Shown here: positions 1 through 9,865 of the stretch, piece by piece | Layout: every line of letters starts with the position of its first letter | Numbering within the stretch: position 1 is the first letter of the stretch | Source: Propionigenium maris DSM 9537 | Lineage (GTDB): Bacteria > Fusobacteriota > Fusobacteriia > Fusobacteriales > Fusobacteriaceae | Reading direction: 5' to 3' | Length of the DNA: 64,000 nucleotides | Assembly: GCF_027925155.1 (NCBI RefSeq) | Contig: NZ_BSDY01000010.1 | Coordinates: 95,279-159,278, forward strand | Notes under the pieces: generated by a model | Told to the model about the DNA's origin: nothing | What the model saw: the letters and a program-made list of their open reading frames with translations, nothing else | Databases searched by the model: none | Made by a program: the position numbers and the translations under genes

Positions 1-288
1 GGAGTTGGATGTAATAATAAAAAGTCTCAACAGTATAGAGGAAGCTTTAAAGAGCTATTAAAATTAAGTTTGGAGCAGTTATCAGTCTTTGGTCTAACAG
101 GAGGAAGAGCTATGCTTGGGGTAATTGAAGAAAGGAAAGTAATGGAAGTTTCCAGGGAAGCTAAGGGAATGGAAGATTTAAAGAGGGAGAAGGATCACTA
201 CTGTCAGGAGATGAGTGGAAGAGCTGGCTGTAAGTGGCTTCAAAGTGGTGACTGTGTAATATCCAACAAAAAGTGTGAAAAATCATAG
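1..288 (+). CDS. C-terminal fragment of an unknown protein (cut by window edge)
   Basis: An open frame enters from the left edge and ends at TAG 286-288, giving about 95 residues. It may start upstream of the window; a TTG at 70 is a possible but unconvincing internal start because no Shine-Dalgarno precedes it. The peptide is charged, with a run of Lys/Glu and four cysteines in its second half. No family is recognised. A strong terminator lies 8 bases downstream, which supports a real gene end here. Confidence 0.45.
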   Translation, partial: GVGCNNKKSQQYRGSFKELLKLSLEQLSVFGLTGGRAMLGVIEERKVMEVSREAKGMEDLKREKDHYCQEMSGRAGCKWLQSGDCVISNKKCEKS

Positions 289-295
289 AGTATTT

Positions 296-325
296 AAAAA
301 GAACCGAGTAATCGGTTCTTTTTTT
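296..325 (+). terminator. Rho-independent terminator
   Basis: GAACCGA (301-307) pairs with TCGGTTC (312-318) around a GTAA loop, followed by seven T and preceded by five A. It ends the truncated gene upstream. Confidence 0.85.
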
Positions 326-902
326 GTTATAAGATGTATTCATTTCTTGTCATGACATACCATTTTTCTAAAGTTTACTAAAGTAAACTAAGAACAAAGG
401 CAAAACGAATCAAAGAAAGTCTAGTCCTATGTAATGTCTCTCTGGTAAGTCTATTAATATACGACCTTTGACAGCTACAATCTTCTTTTTAAGAGAAACA
501 ACTTAATGTATAGCAGTCGATAAACTTAATTAGTTTAACGGTCCAGATAAAGCTTGGAGTCAAAGGCACATCGACTACTTCGGACACTTTAAACTACATA
601 TATTTAATAAATATTTCTATATTTCTAGTTATGAATTTAAATGGTTAACTGCAGATGGCCGTTCTACTTCACTTATTATCTCTACTTCGTTTCGTCCTGT
701 AGAATAGATTCTATCTAGCACCTGTAAAAAGAAACGGAAAATAGGTCATACTCATTAAGACTATTATCGGAAGTCTTGAACTTTTGGCACCTTTTTTTGA
801 CCTGACCAAAGGGAAGAAATGCCCTTGGGGTACAAGAGAAAGGTGTAAAATAGATTTTACTTTAAGAACCTTAATTAAAAATATCACAGACTATAAAAAA
901 TT
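326..902. other. 577-base gap with no recognisable gene
   Basis: No frame gives a convincing protein and no ribosome-binding site with a start is visible. The composition is mixed rather than simply AT-rich, so it could be a decayed gene or an unrecognised RNA. No clear terminator for the minus-strand ankyrin gene was seen here. Confidence 0.4.
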
Positions 903-2138
903 TTATCCTTTGAGAAGAATATTAGACGTCACTCTAAACTTCTCAGGGATTAACTTAATAAGAGGAGTTTCCCCCTTGAGGTTTTCATGTTCCCTGTCTG
1001 CCCCCATCTCGATGAGGAGAGAGCAGATGTTGGGGTGGTAGAGGGAGTAAAATAGAGGGGTTTCCCCCTGAAAATCCCTTCTCTCCAGAGAGGCACCTCT
1101 GTCCAGAAGAAAGTTAACTCCCTCCAGGTATCCCAGGCTGCAACAGTGCATCAGGAGAGTCACACCGTTATCCCCTGCCATATCTATATCCCATCCTCTC
1201 TCTACGAGGCTGTCCGTTACATAGCTCATGATATCCAGGTCCTCTGTATCTATTGCTTTATAAAGGGATTTGGGAGATAGAGGAGCTACCTCCATCTCAA
1301 TGAGCTTTCTTATACACTTGATACTTCCTCCTGTTAGAGCCAGATCCAGGGAAGAGCTTCCCTGACTATCCTTTATGTAGAGATCCTTCTTCTCTCCTTT
1401 TTCTATAAGGATAAGGGCAAACTTCTCAAACTCCTTGTTTGCAAGAGATTTTAGCAGGGGAGTAAGTTTAGAAGCAGAGCTTTTGATATCCATCTCTACT
1501 TCCCTTTCCAGAAGTATCTCGAAAATATTCATGGCATTTCTATGGTTGGTGATTCCCTTCATAAGGACATTTTCATTGTGACAGTCCCGCAGGTTGGCCT
1601 CAGCTCCATACCTGAGAAGCTTTTTAACCAGGTCGATATTGGACTTTTCCACAGCACACATGAGGGGAGTACTGCCAAAACGATCTTTGGAGTTGGGGGA
1701 AGCCCCCATCTCCAGAAGTACTCTTGCCCCCTCATAGTAGAAGGAGTCCACAGCCATATGAAGAAGGGACTTCCCCTCTTCAAAGGATCTTTTTATGAGG
1801 ATGCCGGGAATAGCTGCCAGTTCCTTTAACCTTTCCAGGTTGCTGTGGTTAACTGCCAGTTCCGAAGCTTCTTTGAACCGGTACTCTATCTCGGATTCCT
1901 GAAACTCATGGGCCAGGTGGATAGAGTGGATGACTCCAGCCTGGGCAATAAGGGTATTCCTTAAGGTCCCCCTGTCTGTATGTAGGGTAAGGTTATAGGC
2001 TCCCTCCTCTATCTCCTCCAGTGTAAGAGTAGATCTTCCCCTTATATATCCCACCTCCCTGTCGTCCAGCCACAGGTTTCCTCCAGTGAAGAGGGGGTTT
2101 TTAATCTGTAGAGACACAAGGTGTTTTTTTATCTTCAC
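903..2138 (-). CDS. Ankyrin-repeat protein with N-terminal beta-rich domain
   Basis: 411 residues, no signal peptide. Residues 1 to about 90 look like a small beta domain of PEGA type (LWLDDREVG, then a Gly/Tyr turn). From about residue 115 to the end there are about eight ankyrin units, seen as repeats of G-x-TPL or G-x-SLLH-x-A followed by LL-x-x-GA (for example GSTPLMCAVE, GETPLFYSLY). Ankyrin repeats bind other proteins, so the role is probably a scaffold or inhibitor; the partner is not visible. The stop is 9 bases from the next minus-strand gene upstream (lipoprotein at 2147), so the two are probably co-transcribed. The start ATG is preceded by GGGGGAAG. Confidence 0.8.
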   Translation of the reverse strand: MKIKKHLVSLQIKNPLFTGGNLWLDDREVGYIRGRSTLTLEEIEEGAYNLTLHTDRGTLRNTLIAQAGVIHSIHLAHEFQESEIEYRFKEASELAVNHSNLERLKELAAIPGILIKRSFEEGKSLLHMAVDSFYYEGARVLLEMGASPNSKDRFGSTPLMCAVEKSNIDLVKKLLRYGAEANLRDCHNENVLMKGITNHRNAMNIFEILLEREVEMDIKSSASKLTPLLKSLANKEFEKFALILIEKGEKKDLYIKDSQGSSSLDLALTGGSIKCIRKLIEMEVAPLSPKSLYKAIDTEDLDIMSYVTDSLVERGWDIDMAGDNGVTLLMHCCSLGYLEGVNFLLDRGASLERRDFQGETPLFYSLYHPNICSLLIEMGADREHENLKGETPLIKLIPEKFRVTSNILLKG

Positions 2139-2146
2139 ACTTCCCC

Positions 2147-2464
2147 CTACTTATTCATTACCTGAATGGATTTTATATCTAAAAACTCTGGTCCATTGTC
2201 CACAGGGTATCCATCGATAACCTCTCCCTCTACCTGAACACTCTTGTTGTTGTACTCATTGAGGTCGATTGTATCGGACTTTACTGCATAGAAATTTCCC
2301 TCATCTGTAGTCAAAGTGTGAGTTCCATACTGCCAGATAGACATCTCTATAGGCTCAAGGACTCCTGCATAGTTGAAGCTGTGGGCTTCCCTCTCTATGG
2401 TATCTGTAGAACTACATGCTGTGAGAGCAAGGCATGTAAGGATTAGAAATAAAAGTTTTTTCAT
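2147..2464 (-). CDS. Small lipoprotein
   Basis: 105 residues with a type II signal peptide: MKK, a hydrophobic stretch, then lipobox LTAC with Cys17. The mature part is about 88 residues and beta-rich, resembling the OB-fold of small bacterial lipoproteins (QVEGEVIDGYP), but no family is assigned. The start is preceded by GAGGGGGAAG. It lies 9 bases before the ankyrin gene and is probably in the same operon. Acts at the cell envelope. Confidence 0.75.
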   Translation of the reverse strand: MKKLLFLILTCLALTACSSTDTIEREAHSFNYAGVLEPIEMSIWQYGTHTLTTDEGNFYAVKSDTIDLNEYNNKSVQVEGEVIDGYPVDNGPEFLDIKSIQVMNK

Positions 2465-2557
2465 TGAACTTCCCCCTCTTTTTTATTTAGTTGATATATA
2501 ACTAATCTTAACATAAAACCCCGGCCCTTTCCATAAAAAGAGGAGGTTAAAGGCAGT

Positions 2558-2584
2558 AAAAAAGCAGCCTGAATTTCAGGCTGC
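2558..2584 (-). terminator. Rho-independent terminator of carB
   Basis: On the minus strand a 10-bp stem GCAGCCTGAA/TTCAGGCTGC (2564-2584) is followed by six T. It lies 23 bases after the carB stop. Confidence 0.9.
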
Positions 2585-2606
2585 TTATCTTTATCTGTCA
2601 TTCTTC

Positions 2607-5600
2607 TTAGATTAGTGATACATCGAAGATGTCTAGGTCTCTGTCAGCTACATCCTTTTCCATGATGTTCATGATAGCGTTTAGAGTATCTAGAGATGTA
2701 AGCACCTCTACTCCATACTCGATAGCTGTTCTTCTAATTCTGAATCCGTCTCTCATAGTGTCTCCAGCCTTTGTCGGAGTATTTATAAGAAGGTCGATCT
2801 GACCAGTCTTAAGAGCGTCTAGGATATTTGGAGTTGCCTCAGACAGCTTGTTTACTACCTCAGCCTCTACTCCATTCTCATTTAGGAACTTAGCTGTTCC
2901 AGTAGTTGCATACAGGTTACAGTTCTGCCCCTTTAGTCTATGAGCAAGCCCCAGGAACTCCTCCTTGTCCTTGTCTCTAATAGTTACAAGAACATTCTTT
3001 TCCTTGATCTGGCTGATTCTGTTTCCACCAACTAGTCCCTTATAGATAGCCTCATCTATATTGGAAGCTACTCCTAATACCTCTCCAGTGGATCTCATCT
3101 CAGGTCCAAGGGATACCTCAACGTTGTTAAGCTTTTCAGTTGAGAATACTGGTACCTTTACAGCAACTACATCTGGTTTCTTGTAGATACCAGTTCCGTA
3201 GTTAAGATCCTTAAGCTTCTGACCAAGCATTACCTTTGTAGCGATGTCGATCATAGGTACGCCAGTTACCTTTGAGATATATGGTACAGTTCTAGATGAT
3301 CTAGGGTTTACCTCGATTACATAGATTTCATTTTCATATGCGATGAACTGGATATTCATCATTCCAGATACCTCTAAGGCATTGGCAATCTTCTTTGAGT
3401 ACTCCAGGATCTTCTCTTCAGTTCCCTCATACAAATTTTGAGATGGGTACACTGTGATAGAGTCTCCAGAGTGAACTCCAGCTCTTTCCAGGTGCTCCAT
3501 TACTCCTGGGATAAGTACATCCTCACCGTCACAGATAGCGTCGATCTCTATCTCAATACCGTTAAGGTACTTGTCGATCAGTACTGGGTTCTCAGGATCT
3601 CTCAGGAATGATGCCTCTAGGTACTTAACCAGGTTGTACTCATCGTGGCAAACTTCCATTCCCTGTCCACCTAGTACATATGATGGTCTTACAAGTACTG
3701 GGTACTTTACCTTGTTGGCAATCTCGATACCGTCCTCGGTATTCCATACAGCCCTTCCTGTAGGTCTAGGGATATCAAGCTTCTCCATCATAGCCTCGAA
3801 TCTCTCTCTGTCCTCAGCCTCATCGATCTTGTCTGCAGATGTACCGATTATCTTAACTCCTCTAGCTGCTAGGTCGTTGGCAAGCTTGATTGCAGTCTGT
3901 CCACCGAACTGAAGTACTACTCCCTCTGGGTTCTCCTTCTCGATGATGTTCATTACATCCTCTGTTACCAGTGGTTCAAAGTATAGCTTGTCTGCAGTTG
4001 AGAAGTCTGTTGATACTGTCTCTGGGTTGTTGTTTATGATGATAGTCTCGATTCCCATCTTCTGAAGGGACTTGATGTTATGTACTGTACAGTAGTCAAA
4101 CTCGATTCCCTGTCCAATTCTTATTGGTCCAGATCCTATTACTACAATCTTTCTCTTATCCGATACAACTACCTCGTCATACTGGTCGTATGTAGAGTAG
4201 TAGTAGGATGATACTGCCTCAAACTCTGCTGCACAAGTGTCAACCATCTTGTAAACTGGCCTGATGTTGTAAAGGCTCTTCTTAGCTATGATATCAGCTT
4301 CAGATACACCCATAAGCTCCGCGATCCCCTTATCTGAGAACCCTTTCTTCTTAAGGTTTCTCAGGAACTTTTCATCCAGATCCTTGAGGGTCATTCTCTT
4401 AAGAAGCTCCTCCTGCTTTACGATCCACTCGATCTTCTCCATGAAGAACTTGTCCATTCCAGTAATCTTCTGAAGAGTTTCCTTTACATATCCCCTTCTA
4501 AGCATCTCAGCTGCTACGAAGATTCTCTCGTCGTCTGGTCTCATTACAGCCTTTTTCAGTTCCTCTATAGTCATCTCCTTGGCAACTCTGTTCTCCAGGT
4601 TGTACTGACCGATCTCTAGGGATCTGATTCCCTTTAGGAATGCTGCCTCAAAGTTGTTACCGATAGCCATTACCTCTCCAGTAGCCATCATCTTTGTACC
4701 CAGTTTTCTATCTGCTTTCTTGAACTTGTCAAATGGCCACTTAGGAAGCTTACATACCACATAGTCAAGGGCAGGCTCGAAGCAGGCATATGTCTGACCG
4801 GTAACCTCGTTCTTTACCTCATCCAGTGTGTATCCAAGGGAAAGCTTTGCAGCAACTCTTGCAATAGGGTATCCAGTTGCCTTTGAAGCCAGTGCTGATG
4901 ATCTGGATACTCTTGGGTTGATCTCGATGATAGCATACTCAAATGACTTAGGGTGTAGAGCTATCTGAACGTTACATCCACCGATAACACCGATCTCATC
5001 AAGGATTTCAAGGGAAGCGGTTCTTAGCATCTGGTACTCTTTGTCTGAAAGGGTCTGAGATGGAGCTACTACTATGGAGTCTCCAGTGTGGATTCCTACT
5101 GGGTCGATGTTTTCCATGTTACAAACTGTGATACAGTTACCATTCTTATCTCTCATTACCTCATACTCAATCTCTTTCCAACCTAGGATGGATTTCTCAA
5201 GAAGAACCTGTCCTACTCTTGATAGAGACAGTCCCTTTAGCAGGATGTCCTCTAGTTCCTGTGGAGTGTAAGCGATACCTCCTCCAGATCCTCCAAGGGT
5301 ATAAGCCGGTCTTACTACCAGTGGGTAACCGATCTCTCCGGCAAACTTAAGTCCGTCTTCAAGACTTTCTACAATCTTAGATTCGATGGTAGGCTGTCCG
5401 ATCTTTTCCATAGCGGCTCCGAATAGGTCTCTGTCCTCTCCTCTTTTGATTGAATCGATAGGAGTTCCAATTACCCTTACTCCGTACTTCTCAAGGATTC
5501 CCTTGTCCTCTAGCTCAACTGCCATGTTTAGAGCTGTCTGTCCCCCCATTCCAGCAAGGATTGAGTCTGGTCTTTCCTTAGCGATTACCTTTTCTACGAA

Positions 5601-5813
5601 TTCTACTGTGATTGGCTCGATATATATTCTGTCTGCTACAGCCTTATCTGTCATGATAGTTGCAGGGTTTGAGTTGATCAGTACTACCTCGATTCCCTCT
5701 TCCTTTAGTGCTTCACAAGCCTGAGTTCCAGAGTAGTCGAATTCCGCTGCCTGACCGATAACGATTGGACCAGATCCTATTACAAGGGTTTTCTTTATAG
5801 TTTTATCTAACAT
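2607..5813 (-). CDS. carB: Carbamoyl-phosphate synthase large subunit
   Basis: Makes carbamoyl phosphate from ammonia (delivered by CarA), bicarbonate and two ATP, for pyrimidine and arginine synthesis. 1068 residues, the normal family length, with two homologous halves, each starting with an IGSGPI-x-IGQ nucleotide-binding motif and carrying an ATP-grasp domain ([20 protein letters not shown] in the first, [15 protein letters not shown] in the second). The C-terminal MGS-like allosteric domain holds INTPTKAG. The start used is the ATG at 5813, 13 codons inside the longest frame, because GGGAGGA lies 7 bases before it. Lies 122 bases downstream of carA. Confidence 0.97.
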   Translation of the reverse strand: MLDKTIKKTLVIGSGPIVIGQAAEFDYSGTQACEALKEEGIEVVLINSNPATIMTDKAVADRIYIEPITVEFVEKVIAKERPDSILAGMGGQTALNMAVELEDKGILEKYGVRVIGTPIDSIKRGEDRDLFGAAMEKIGQPTIESKIVESLEDGLKFAGEIGYPLVVRPAYTLGGSGGGIAYTPQELEDILLKGLSLSRVGQVLLEKSILGWKEIEYEVMRDKNGNCITVCNMENIDPVGIHTGDSIVVAPSQTLSDKEYQMLRTASLEILDEIGVIGGCNVQIALHPKSFEYAIIEINPRVSRSSALASKATGYPIARVAAKLSLGYTLDEVKNEVTGQTYACFEPALDYVVCKLPKWPFDKFKKADRKLGTKMMATGEVMAIGNNFEAAFLKGIRSLEIGQYNLENRVAKEMTIEELKKAVMRPDDERIFVAAEMLRRGYVKETLQKITGMDKFFMEKIEWIVKQEELLKRMTLKDLDEKFLRNLKKKGFSDKGIAELMGVSEADIIAKKSLYNIRPVYKMVDTCAAEFEAVSSYYYSTYDQYDEVVVSDKRKIVVIGSGPIRIGQGIEFDYCTVHNIKSLQKMGIETIIINNNPETVSTDFSTADKLYFEPLVTEDVMNIIEKENPEGVVLQFGGQTAIKLANDLAARGVKIIGTSADKIDEAEDRERFEAMMEKLDIPRPTGRAVWNTEDGIEIANKVKYPVLVRPSYVLGGQGMEVCHDEYNLVKYLEASFLRDPENPVLIDKYLNGIEIEIDAICDGEDVLIPGVMEHLERAGVHSGDSITVYPSQNLYEGTEEKILEYSKKIANALEVSGMMNIQFIAYENEIYVIEVNPRSSRTVPYISKVTGVPMIDIATKVMLGQKLKDLNYGTGIYKKPDVVAVKVPVFSTEKLNNVEVSLGPEMRSTGEVLGVASNIDEAIYKGLVGGNRISQIKEKNVLVTIRDKDKEEFLGLAHRLKGQNCNLYATTGTAKFLNENGVEAEVVNKLSEATPNILDALKTGQIDLLINTPTKAGDTMRDGFRIRRTAIEYGVEVLTSLDTLNAIMNIMEKDVADRDLDIFDVSLI

Positions 5814-5935
5814 AGTTAATATCCTCCCGAAAAAAAGTTGAAAAGCTGCCATCTATTCAGTGGCCAGGGGCTGCAATAAGCAACCGCCATTTGTGTATCC
5901 TCGTCAATGTGAAAGTTTTGTAGTGTTTAATCCTA

Positions 5936-6985
5936 CTATCCGATTAACTCCAGGAAGTCATCGAAGATGTATCCCGAGTCCTTTGGTCCAGGCCATGCCT
6001 CTGGGTGGTATTGTACACAAAGGATCTTAAGATCTCTGCTCATCATTCCCTCGATAGAGTTGTCGTTTAGGTTTACGTGGGTAACCTCCATACACTCAGG
6101 CATCTTGTCGATTACATATCCGTGGTTCTGAGATGTGATGAAGATCTTATTCTTGGTAAGGTCCTTTACCGGGTGGTTACATCCTCTGTGACCATACTTC
6201 AGCTTAGCTGTAGATCCTCCCAGGGCCCATGCAAGAAGCTGGTGTCCAAGGCAGATACCGATAATAGGAAGTTTTCCTACCATCTTCTTGATCTCCTCGA
6301 TAGTCTCTGTAAGGTCAGCGGGATCTCCAGGTCCGTTTGACAGGAAGATTGCGTCTAGATCGTGGTCTAGGATCTCCTCAGCAGTGGTTCCAAATGGGAA
6401 TACTGTGATGTCGCATCCCCTTGCTTCGAAGGATCTAAGGATATTTCTCTTTACACCGAAGTCCAGAACTCCGATCTTCTTCCCCTCTCCAGGGATGTGG
6501 TACTTCTCCTCGCAGCTTACAGTAGCTACTGCATTCTTGTTGCAGAAGGAGTTGAACTTCTCCTTTAGCTCCTTTTGAGTAAGGTCCTCTGTGGTGATGA
6601 TAGCTCTCATGGAACCATTTTCTCTTATGATCTTAGTAAGGTGTCTTGTGTCTACACCCTTGAATCCCATTACCTTGTGCTGTTTCAGGTAACCGTCTAG
6701 AGTAAGCTCACATCTGAAGTTGTTTGGAAGTTTTGCATCTTCCTTGATTACAAATCCCCTTACCTTTACTCCGTCGGACTCCAGGTCCTCCAGGTTTATT
6801 CCGTAGTTCCCCATAAGAGGGTAGGTCATAACAACGATCTGTCCGTAGTAGGAAGGGTCTGTAAGTAGCTCCTGGTAACCAGTCATTCCTGTGTTGAATA
6901 CCAGCTCACCTACACTCTCCTTTAAATAACCAAATGCTTTCCCCTCAAAGGCCATACCATTCTCCAGTATCAGCTTAGCTTTCAT
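5936..6985 (-). CDS. carA: Carbamoyl-phosphate synthase small (glutaminase) subunit
   Basis: Hydrolyses glutamine and passes ammonia to CarB. 349 residues: N-terminal CarA domain (1 to about 150) and class I glutamine amidotransferase domain (about 170-349). The nucleophile is Cys245 in GICLGHQ and the His/Glu pair is in YHPEA (His327, Glu329). The ATG at 6985 has AAGGAGGATC directly upstream. First enzyme gene of the carAB unit, transcribed from the promoter at 7306-7334 through a leader ORF and terminator. Confidence 0.97.
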   Translation of the reverse strand: MKAKLILENGMAFEGKAFGYLKESVGELVFNTGMTGYQELLTDPSYYGQIVVMTYPLMGNYGINLEDLESDGVKVRGFVIKEDAKLPNNFRCELTLDGYLKQHKVMGFKGVDTRHLTKIIRENGSMRAIITTEDLTQKELKEKFNSFCNKNAVATVSCEEKYHIPGEGKKIGVLDFGVKRNILRSFEARGCDITVFPFGTTAEEILDHDLDAIFLSNGPGDPADLTETIEEIKKMVGKLPIIGICLGHQLLAWALGGSTAKLKYGHRGCNHPVKDLTKNKIFITSQNHGYVIDKMPECMEVTHVNLNDNSIEGMMSRDLKILCVQYHPEAWPGPKDSGYIFDDFLELIG

Positions 6986-7026
6986 AAGTTGATCCTCCTT
7001 AATATAATTAAATTATTTTTACCTAT

Positions 7027-7069
7027 AAAAAAAGGAATAAGGACTAATAAATCAATTAGTCTTTATTCC
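7027..7069 (-). terminator. Attenuator-like terminator in the carAB leader
   Basis: On the minus strand a 15-bp stem (7069-7055 with 7048-7034, one G-U pair) with a 6-base loop is followed by seven T, about 40 bases before the carA start. The stop codon of the leader ORF (7058-7056) lies at the end of the 5' arm, so a ribosome finishing the leader would cover that arm. Confidence 0.85.
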
Positions 7070-7259
7070 CATAAATATAACAACTATTAAAATCAAATGT
7101 ATCATTTGAAAAATTCAAAATATAGAAATTAGTAACATCAACAGCAAGAATGAAGCCACTCAGGAGCCTCTGGAATATAGATAGAATAGAAACAATAAAT
7201 AGTAATAACATTGGAGATGGAATAGTTAATTTAGGTTTTAACGATCTTTTCTTCTTCAT
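7056..7259 (-). CDS. Putative carAB leader peptide, 67 residues
   Basis: Short frame between the carAB promoter and carA. The ATG at 7259 follows GAGGAGG with a rather long 12-base spacing; upstream in-frame GTG and ATG codons are alternatives. The peptide has a basic N-terminus (MKKKRSLKPK), one hydrophobic segment (about residues 17-40) and no known domain. The last third of the mRNA is U-rich and the reading frame ends inside the terminator stem. Its role is more likely regulatory translation than a functional protein, as in pyrBI leaders, but a small membrane peptide cannot be excluded. Confidence 0.5.
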   Translation of the reverse strand: MKKKRSLKPKLTIPSPMLLLFIVSILSIFQRLLSGFILAVDVTNFYILNFSNDTFDFNSCYIYGNKD

Positions 7260-7305
7260 AGTTACCACTCGCCTCCTCATATCCTTGCTAAAATTTCTAA
7301 GAAGG

Positions 7306-7334
7306 ATTATAACAATGAACAAAATAAAAGTCAA
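7306..7334 (-). promoter_or_regulatory. Sigma-70 promoter for carAB
   Basis: Minus strand TTGACT (7334-7329), 17-base spacer, perfect TATAAT (7311-7306). Start of transcription is expected near 7299, leaving a leader of about 310 bases before carA. Confidence 0.8.
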
Positions 7335-7602
7335 TGAATATTTCCAACTATTATTTTTCAGGGAGTGTACTAATATGAGATTTAAGATGTTAACTTGTCC
7401 ATAAAGTGAAAAAAGTATTTTTAAAAGGACTAGTGTTTACAGGGGTGATAGAGATGTTTTCAAGAGGAGGGCCTCATATAAAAGGTACCAAAAAAATGTG
7501 GTGTTCCATGGAAAAAAATCCATAAAAATTATACGAAAATATTAAAATATAAGGTTAATTTAATGTTAAAAACTTCTCTAAAAAAGCCTATGAAAAAAAC
7601 TT

Positions 7603-7631
7603 TTGACAAGAAATTTCAATTATGATACATT
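7603..7631 (+). promoter_or_regulatory. Sigma-70 promoter for fhs
   Basis: Perfect TTGACA (7603-7608), 17-base spacer, TACATT (7626-7631). It lies about 45 bases before the riboswitch aptamer. Confidence 0.75.
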
Positions 7632-7674
7632 GAGGATGTAGCAGAGATGTTACACCACAAAAGAATAGCAGTGT

Positions 7675-7740
7675 CATTTATATATGTCAGGAATGGGCCT
7701 GACGTCTCTACAGTTAACCGTAAATTAACTACTATAGATG
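7675..7740 (+). promoter_or_regulatory. Purine riboswitch aptamer, guanine type, upstream of fhs
   Basis: Three-way junction fits the purine aptamer: P1 CATTTATA/TATAGATG, P2 GTCAGG/CCTGAC with loop AATGGG, J2/3 GTCTCTAC, P3 AGTTAA/TTAACT with loop CCGTAAA. The GG of loop 2 and CC of loop 3 can form the kissing pairs. The base equivalent to position 74 is C (7732), predicting guanine or hypoxanthine binding. J2/3 has C where most members have U (TTTCTAC), at the flipped-out position 48. A terminator follows at 7918-7965, so ligand should switch fhs off. Confidence 0.92.
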
Positions 7741-7917
7741 AGGTATGAGCAGAGGTCGAAGCTGTTTTATTGATTTTTAGTTTACTTCATTTTTATAGTA
7801 TGTAGTTTAACTGTAGTGTCAATTTACTTAGCGTTCTTATAATTAAGGAGAGATCAATGTTTTATATACCGATGAAAAAATCTGTAATTAAAGTAGAAAA
7901 GATATCTTTTATAAGAG

Positions 7918-7965
7918 GGTCTAAGTATAGTCTAATCTGGAATTAGTGTGTACTTAGGCCTTTTT
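7918..7965 (+). terminator. Riboswitch-controlled terminator before fhs
   Basis: GGTCTAAGTA (7918-7927) pairs with TACTTAGGCC (7951-7960), followed by five T; an inner CTAAT/ATTAG hairpin sits in the loop. It lies 35 bases before the fhs start codon. Confidence 0.85.
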
Positions 7966-7999
7966 ATATTTTAAGATATTGGTTAGGAGGGGTTACTTA

Positions 8000-9664
8000 A
8001 TGAAAACGGATATTCAAATCGCTCAGGAAGCGAAGATGCTGAAGATCAGTGAGATCGCAGCTAAGATTGGACTTAGTGAAGATGACTATGACCAATATGG
8101 AAAGTATAAGGCGAAGGTTGATTCAAACCTTCTTAAGAGACTAGAGGACAAGAAGGATGGTAAACTAATCCTTGTAACTGCAATCACTCCTACTCCAGCT
8201 GGAGAGGGGAAGTCCACTGTAAGTGTGGGACTTACTCAGGCGCTGAACAGACTTGGTAAGAACTCCATAGCAGCTCTTAGAGAACCATCTCTAGGACCGG
8301 TATTCGGTATCAAGGGGGGAGCTACAGGGGGAGGGCACTCCCAGGTAATTCCAATGGAGGATATAAACCTTCACTTTACAGGGGACCTTCATGCCATCGG
8401 AGTGGCACACAACCTAATCTCAGCTTGCCTGGACAACCACATCAAGCAGGGGAACGACCTGGATATAGATGTAACAAAGATAACATGGAAGAGAGTTATG
8501 GATATGAACGACAGAACTCTTAGAAATATAGTAGTAGGAATGGGAGGTTCCCCAAGCGGAATCCCTAGACAGGATTCCTTCCAGATAACAGTGGCTTCAG
8601 AGATAATGGCTGCCCTTTGTCTGGCAAACTCCCTGGCAGACCTTAAGGAGAGGATCTCCAAGATGGTTCTTGGATACACAAGGGGAGGAGATCTTGTAAG
8701 AGTAGCTGACCTGAAGGTAGAGGGAGCTGTAGCGGCCCTTCTTAAGGAAGCAATCAAGCCAAACCTGGTACAGACTCTGGAAAATACCCCGGTATTTATC
8801 CACGGTGGGCCATTTGCAAATATCGCCCACGGATGTAACTCGGTAATGGCTACCAAGCTGGCTCTTAAGTTATCCGACTACACTGTAACTGAGGCTGGAT
8901 TTGCAGCTGACCTGGGAGCGGAAAAGTTCCTGGATATAAAGTGCAGGGAAGCAGGGATAACACCAAATGCAGTGGTCATAGTGGCTACTGTAAGAGCTCT
9001 TAAGCACCACGGGGGAGCAAGGGAGCTAGGGGAGGAGAACCTGGGAGCTCTTTCTGCTGGACTTGCCAACCTGGATAAGCATATAGAAAATATGAAGAAG
9101 TTCAACCTGCCTGTGGTAGTGGCAATGAACAGATTCCTTACAGATACAGATGCAGAGTTTGACCTAATAAGAGAGAGATGCGGAGAGCACGGAGTACCAG
9201 TAGCCCTATGTGATGTATGGGCTAACGGAGGAGCAGGGGGAGAGGAGCTTGCCCAGATGGTACTTTCTGAGATAGAGAAGGAGGAGGACAACTATACTCC
9301 ACTCTATGAGCTGGACCTTCCAGTGGCTGAAAAGATCGAAAAGATCGCCAAGGAGATCTACGGTGCTGACGGAGTAACCTTCTCAGCTAAGGCTAAGAAG
9401 ATGCTAAAGACTCTGGAGGACTTTGGTTACAACAACCTTCCAGTGTGTATGTCCAAGACTCAGAAATCCATCTCAGACAATGCACACCTTCTGGGAAGAC
9501 CTAGCGGGTTTACAGTAAATATCAATGAGCTGAGACTATCAGCTGGAGCAGGATTTGTAGTAGCTATGGCTGGAAACATTATAGATATGCCTGGACTGCC
9601 TAAGAAACCGGCGGCAGAGCTTATCGATATAGATGAGAACGGAAAGATAACTGGATTATTCTAA
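8000..9664 (+). CDS. fhs: Formate-tetrahydrofolate ligase
   Basis: Makes 10-formyl-tetrahydrofolate from formate, tetrahydrofolate and ATP; the product is the formyl donor for PurN and PurH. 554 residues, normal for the family. The ATP loop TPAGEGKST is at about residues 63-71, followed by conserved [18 protein letters not shown] and, near the C-terminus, AGAGFVV. The start at 8000 was preferred to a longer frame because AGGAGG lies 9 bases before it. First gene of the purine block, controlled by its own guanine-type riboswitch and terminator; 200 bases before purL, which has a second riboswitch. Confidence 0.97.
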   Translation: MKTDIQIAQEAKMLKISEIAAKIGLSEDDYDQYGKYKAKVDSNLLKRLEDKKDGKLILVTAITPTPAGEGKSTVSVGLTQALNRLGKNSIAALREPSLGPVFGIKGGATGGGHSQVIPMEDINLHFTGDLHAIGVAHNLISACLDNHIKQGNDLDIDVTKITWKRVMDMNDRTLRNIVVGMGGSPSGIPRQDSFQITVASEIMAALCLANSLADLKERISKMVLGYTRGGDLVRVADLKVEGAVAALLKEAIKPNLVQTLENTPVFIHGGPFANIAHGCNSVMATKLALKLSDYTVTEAGFAADLGAEKFLDIKCREAGITPNAVVIVATVRALKHHGGARELGEENLGALSAGLANLDKHIENMKKFNLPVVVAMNRFLTDTDAEFDLIRERCGEHGVPVALCDVWANGGAGGEELAQMVLSEIEKEEDNYTPLYELDLPVAEKIEKIAKEIYGADGVTFSAKAKKMLKTLEDFGYNNLPVCMSKTQKSISDNAHLLGRPSGFTVNINELRLSAGAGFVVAMAGNIIDMPGLPKKPAAELIDIDENGKITGLF

Positions 9665-9690
9665 TAAAAAACACAAAAGATTGATATAAT

Positions 9691-9757
9691 CACTTATATA
9701 TACCCATAATATGGTTGGGAGTTTCTACGTGACGCCGTAAATGTCACGCTATAGGTG
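9691..9757 (+). promoter_or_regulatory. Purine riboswitch aptamer, guanine type, upstream of purL
   Basis: Close match to the purine aptamer: P1 CACTTATA/TATAGGTG, P2 CCCA/TGGG with loop containing AATATGG, J2/3 GTTTCTAC, P3 GTGAC/GTCAC with loop GCCGTAAAT. The base before TATAG is C, the guanine-class marker. It is followed by a strong terminator at 9795-9836, so it should act as an OFF switch for the pur cluster. Confidence 0.95.
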
Positions 9758-9794
9758 AAGGTAGAGGGGTAACTATACCCAGATTGAGTTTTAT

Positions 9795-9836
9795 CGCTCA
9801 AATACTTTCACTTTGAAAAGTATTTGAGCGTTTTTT
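9795..9836 (+). terminator. Riboswitch-controlled terminator before purL
   Basis: CGCTCAAATACTTT pairs with AAAGTATTTGAGCG (9795-9830) around a short loop, then six T. It lies 30 bases before the purL start. Confidence 0.92.
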
Positions 9837-9865
9837 ATTATAAAAAAAGGGTTTTAGGAGGAAGA

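Noticed and set aside
784..1041. Plus-strand frame of 85 codons
   Set aside because: It runs across the end of the ankyrin gene on the other strand, has no ribosome-binding site and resembles no family.
7150..7404. Plus-strand ORF of 84 codons in the carAB leader
   Set aside because: It is antisense to the leader, begins inside a hairpin and has no ribosome site; the minus-strand frame has better signals.
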